Shown: one piece after another, positions 63,015 to 64,000 of the stretch
Numbering within the stretch: position 1 is the stretch's first letter
Layout of the letters: every line of letters begins with the position of its first letter
Origin: Hymenobacter translucens
GTDB lineage: Bacteria > Bacteroidota > Bacteroidia > Cytophagales > Hymenobacteraceae
Length of the DNA: 64,000 bases
Direction: 5' to 3'
Assembly: GCF_020685205.1 (NCBI RefSeq)
Contig: NZ_JAJERB010000005.1
Coordinates: 1 to 64,000 of the forward strand
The notes under the pieces: model-generated
What the model was told of the DNA's origin: nothing
The model's input: only the letters and a program-made list of their open reading frames with translations
The model's database searches: none
Program-made: the position numbers and the translations under genes

Positions 63015-63761
63015 CTACGCCGCTGCCGTTGTCAACAATGCTTCCCACCGCGGAGCGGCATTGTTCCGGGCGGCGTACTGTAACAGGAGTTCGGAGCTAA
63101 GCTCGTACTGCCCCCGTAAACTTGACAAGGCCGCCAGCAGCACCTGGTCCGACGTCGCCGCGGTTAGTTCGGGCAGCGTGCTGACATCCACCAGGAGCTT
63201 TTCCAGCCGGGCCGTAGGCACGCCCTGGATGCGCCGGACGGGGGACGCCCGCTGAAACGACCGGAGCACCACGATTTCCCGCCCTCCGGCTGCCAACGGC
63301 TCTATGCCCGCTTCGGCCAGGCAAAACCGGGGGGTGGCCTTCACCAGGCGGGAAGCCCACTGCAACTCGGCCCAGTTTACTTCCACCACCAGCCGGGCCG
63401 GAAGCTGAGGAAGAATAGCATGCAGCCACTGCGTCGACCACAAACAGCCCATTGGCAGCGACAGGCTGGCCTGCAGGTGCTGCCAGAGCTCCACCCACCC
63501 GGGTTCGAGCACGGGCTTGAACAACGTCTGCGCGACTGGTCCCCCGAAGGCCAGAAGCCCGGGCGCGACCTGGTGCAAAAGCTGACTGCGCACCAGACCC
63601 TGCCGAACCGAGGGCCACACCTCAGCCGTGACGGCGGGCAGGGCCTGGTCGAAAAAGGCCTGAAGCTCCGCCTCCGTAAACCGGGCCCGGTCGCGGAAGT
63701 GGCCTCGCAGCTGGGGCCACGCCCGCAGCACCTGTTCGTACGGGATAAGAAAACGGCTCAT
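63015..63761 (-). CDS. DUF6577-like protein related to AbiEi antitoxin/transcription regulators
   Basis: 248 residues. The N-terminus (FTEAELQAFFDQALPAVTAE) has the look of a winged-helix domain; the middle carries GCLWSTQWLHAILPQLPARL and VVEVNWAELQWASRL; then VVLRSFQRASPVRRIQGVPT is followed by ARLEKLLVDV, the motif shared with AbiEi-type antitoxins. The assignment to DUF6577 rests on remembered motif patterns and is not certain. No AbiEii-like nucleotidyltransferase toxin adjoins it, so it may be an orphan regulator. It begins 29 bases downstream of a TonB-dependent receptor on the same strand and is probably cotranscribed with it. The exosortase partner converges from the other side, 20 bases away. 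Confidence 0.6.
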   Translation of the reverse strand: MSRFLIPYEQVLRAWPQLRGHFRDRARFTEAELQAFFDQALPAVTAEVWPSVRQGLVRSQLLHQVAPGLLAFGGPVAQTLFKPVLEPGWVELWQHLQASLSLPMGCLWSTQWLHAILPQLPARLVVEVNWAELQWASRLVKATPRFCLAEAGIEPLAAGGREIVVLRSFQRASPVRRIQGVPTARLEKLLVDVSTLPELTAATSDQVLLAALSSLRGQYELSSELLLQYAARNNAAPRWEALLTTAAA

Positions 63762-63790
63762 TTACCTGCAACTTCGCCATTCCAGTGGAA

Positions 63791-64000
63791 TTACCACTTA
63801 ACGGCCAGCGTCAGGAAAAAGCTGCGCCCATCGGAGGGCAGAATGCCAGGGCCCGGGTAGCCGGTGGCCCGGCGGGTGAAGTAGCGGGCGTTGCCCAGGT
63901 TGTTGACGCTGCCTTCGAGCTTAAACCAGCGCCGTTCCCATGCCACCGAGGCATCCAGAATCTGGTAGGCCGGAATCAGCCCGATTACGGCCGAGGTGGG
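63791..64000 (-). CDS. TonB-dependent receptor, C-terminal fragment
   Basis: Partial: only the last 69 codons and the TAA (complement of 63791-63793) lie in the window. The translation includes YQILDASVAWERRWFKLEGS, VNNLGNARYFTRRATGYPGP and GRSFFLTLAVKW, typical of the final strands of an outer-membrane TonB-dependent receptor barrel: the N-N-L-x-N-x-x-Y-F/x-x-R-x-x-G-Y-P-G-P-G pattern and an aromatic last residue. The substrate cannot be told from this fragment. Confidence 0.88.
   Translation of the reverse strand, partial: PTSAVIGLIPAYQILDASVAWERRWFKLEGSVNNLGNARYFTRRATGYPGPGILPSDGRSFFLTLAVKW

Noticed and set aside
63015..63761. Complete type IV toxin-antitoxin or AbiE phage-defence system
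   Set aside because: No adjacent toxin gene; the neighbours are a TonB-dependent receptor and the exosortase partner.

Overview
The window looks like chromosomal DNA from a GC-rich Bacteroidota of the Hymenobacter type (Cytophagales). The reasons are: secreted giants ending in type IX secretion (T9SS) sorting domains of type A and type B; a 2508-residue SprA; DUF3078, DUF4292 and EnvC-like envelope proteins; LytTR signalling; a TonB-dependent receptor; promoters of the Bacteroidota form TAnnTTTG; and no convincing Shine-Dalgarno sequences. The genus is inferred from gene content and has not been tested by a search. I saw no tRNA, rRNA, CRISPR array, insertion sequence or prophage.

Layout. 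1-7815: the tail of one T9SS type B cargo protein and two complete tandem paralogues (1160 and 1301 residues) with the 'ENRGQ' N-domain, an SBBP propeller, Ig/PKD repeats and a nearly identical C-terminal sorting domain. 7951-12962: the translation/transcription cluster rimP-nusA-infB, with an operon promoter and a separate infB promoter. 13196-15886: envelope genes (an OmpA-like protein, a small basic secreted protein, a DUF3078 protein, MscL). 16060-20236: an enoyl-CoA hydratase, a palindromic mobile-like repeat, a polysaccharide flippase, dut and a sugar nucleotidyltransferase. 20346-24292: a tightly overlapping envelope operon (TPR protein, DUF4292 lipoprotein, EnvC-like protein with a degenerate LytM domain). 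24558-25520: a GAF-LytTR regulator. 25967-30132: two TatA-type proteins, gatA and a LysM/MltD-type lytic transglycosylase. 30330-43311: maeB, ruvA, sprA, gcvH, vanZ-like and an M28 peptidase. 43418-48662: a secreted unknown, YicC, and a small glycan group (GT4 glycosyltransferase, flippase, methyltransferase). 48852-61714: two repeat-rich T9SS type A surface proteins (1604 and 2218 residues) flanking a MoxR ATPase. 61890-64000: a small exosortase-family protein with an overlapping membrane partner, a DUF6577-like (AbiEi-related) protein and the C-terminus of a TonB-dependent receptor.

How it fits together. Much of the window serves the envelope. SprA is the T9SS outer-membrane channel, and at least five proteins here carry sorting tails that would use it. 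The Tat components, TPR/DUF4292/EnvC operon, MltD-like enzyme, OmpA-like protein, flippases and glycosyltransferase concern export, wall remodelling and glycan display. The housekeeping genes are ordinary.

The most interesting items are the exosortase pair with no recognisable substrate here, the concerted C-termini of the tandem paralogues, the alternating A/B Fn3 super-repeat, the nested-palindrome element at 16863-17000, candidate leaderless starts, and a possible autoregulatory site array in front of the LytTR gene. I did not find a clearly new multi-gene system; the exosortase pair is the closest candidate.
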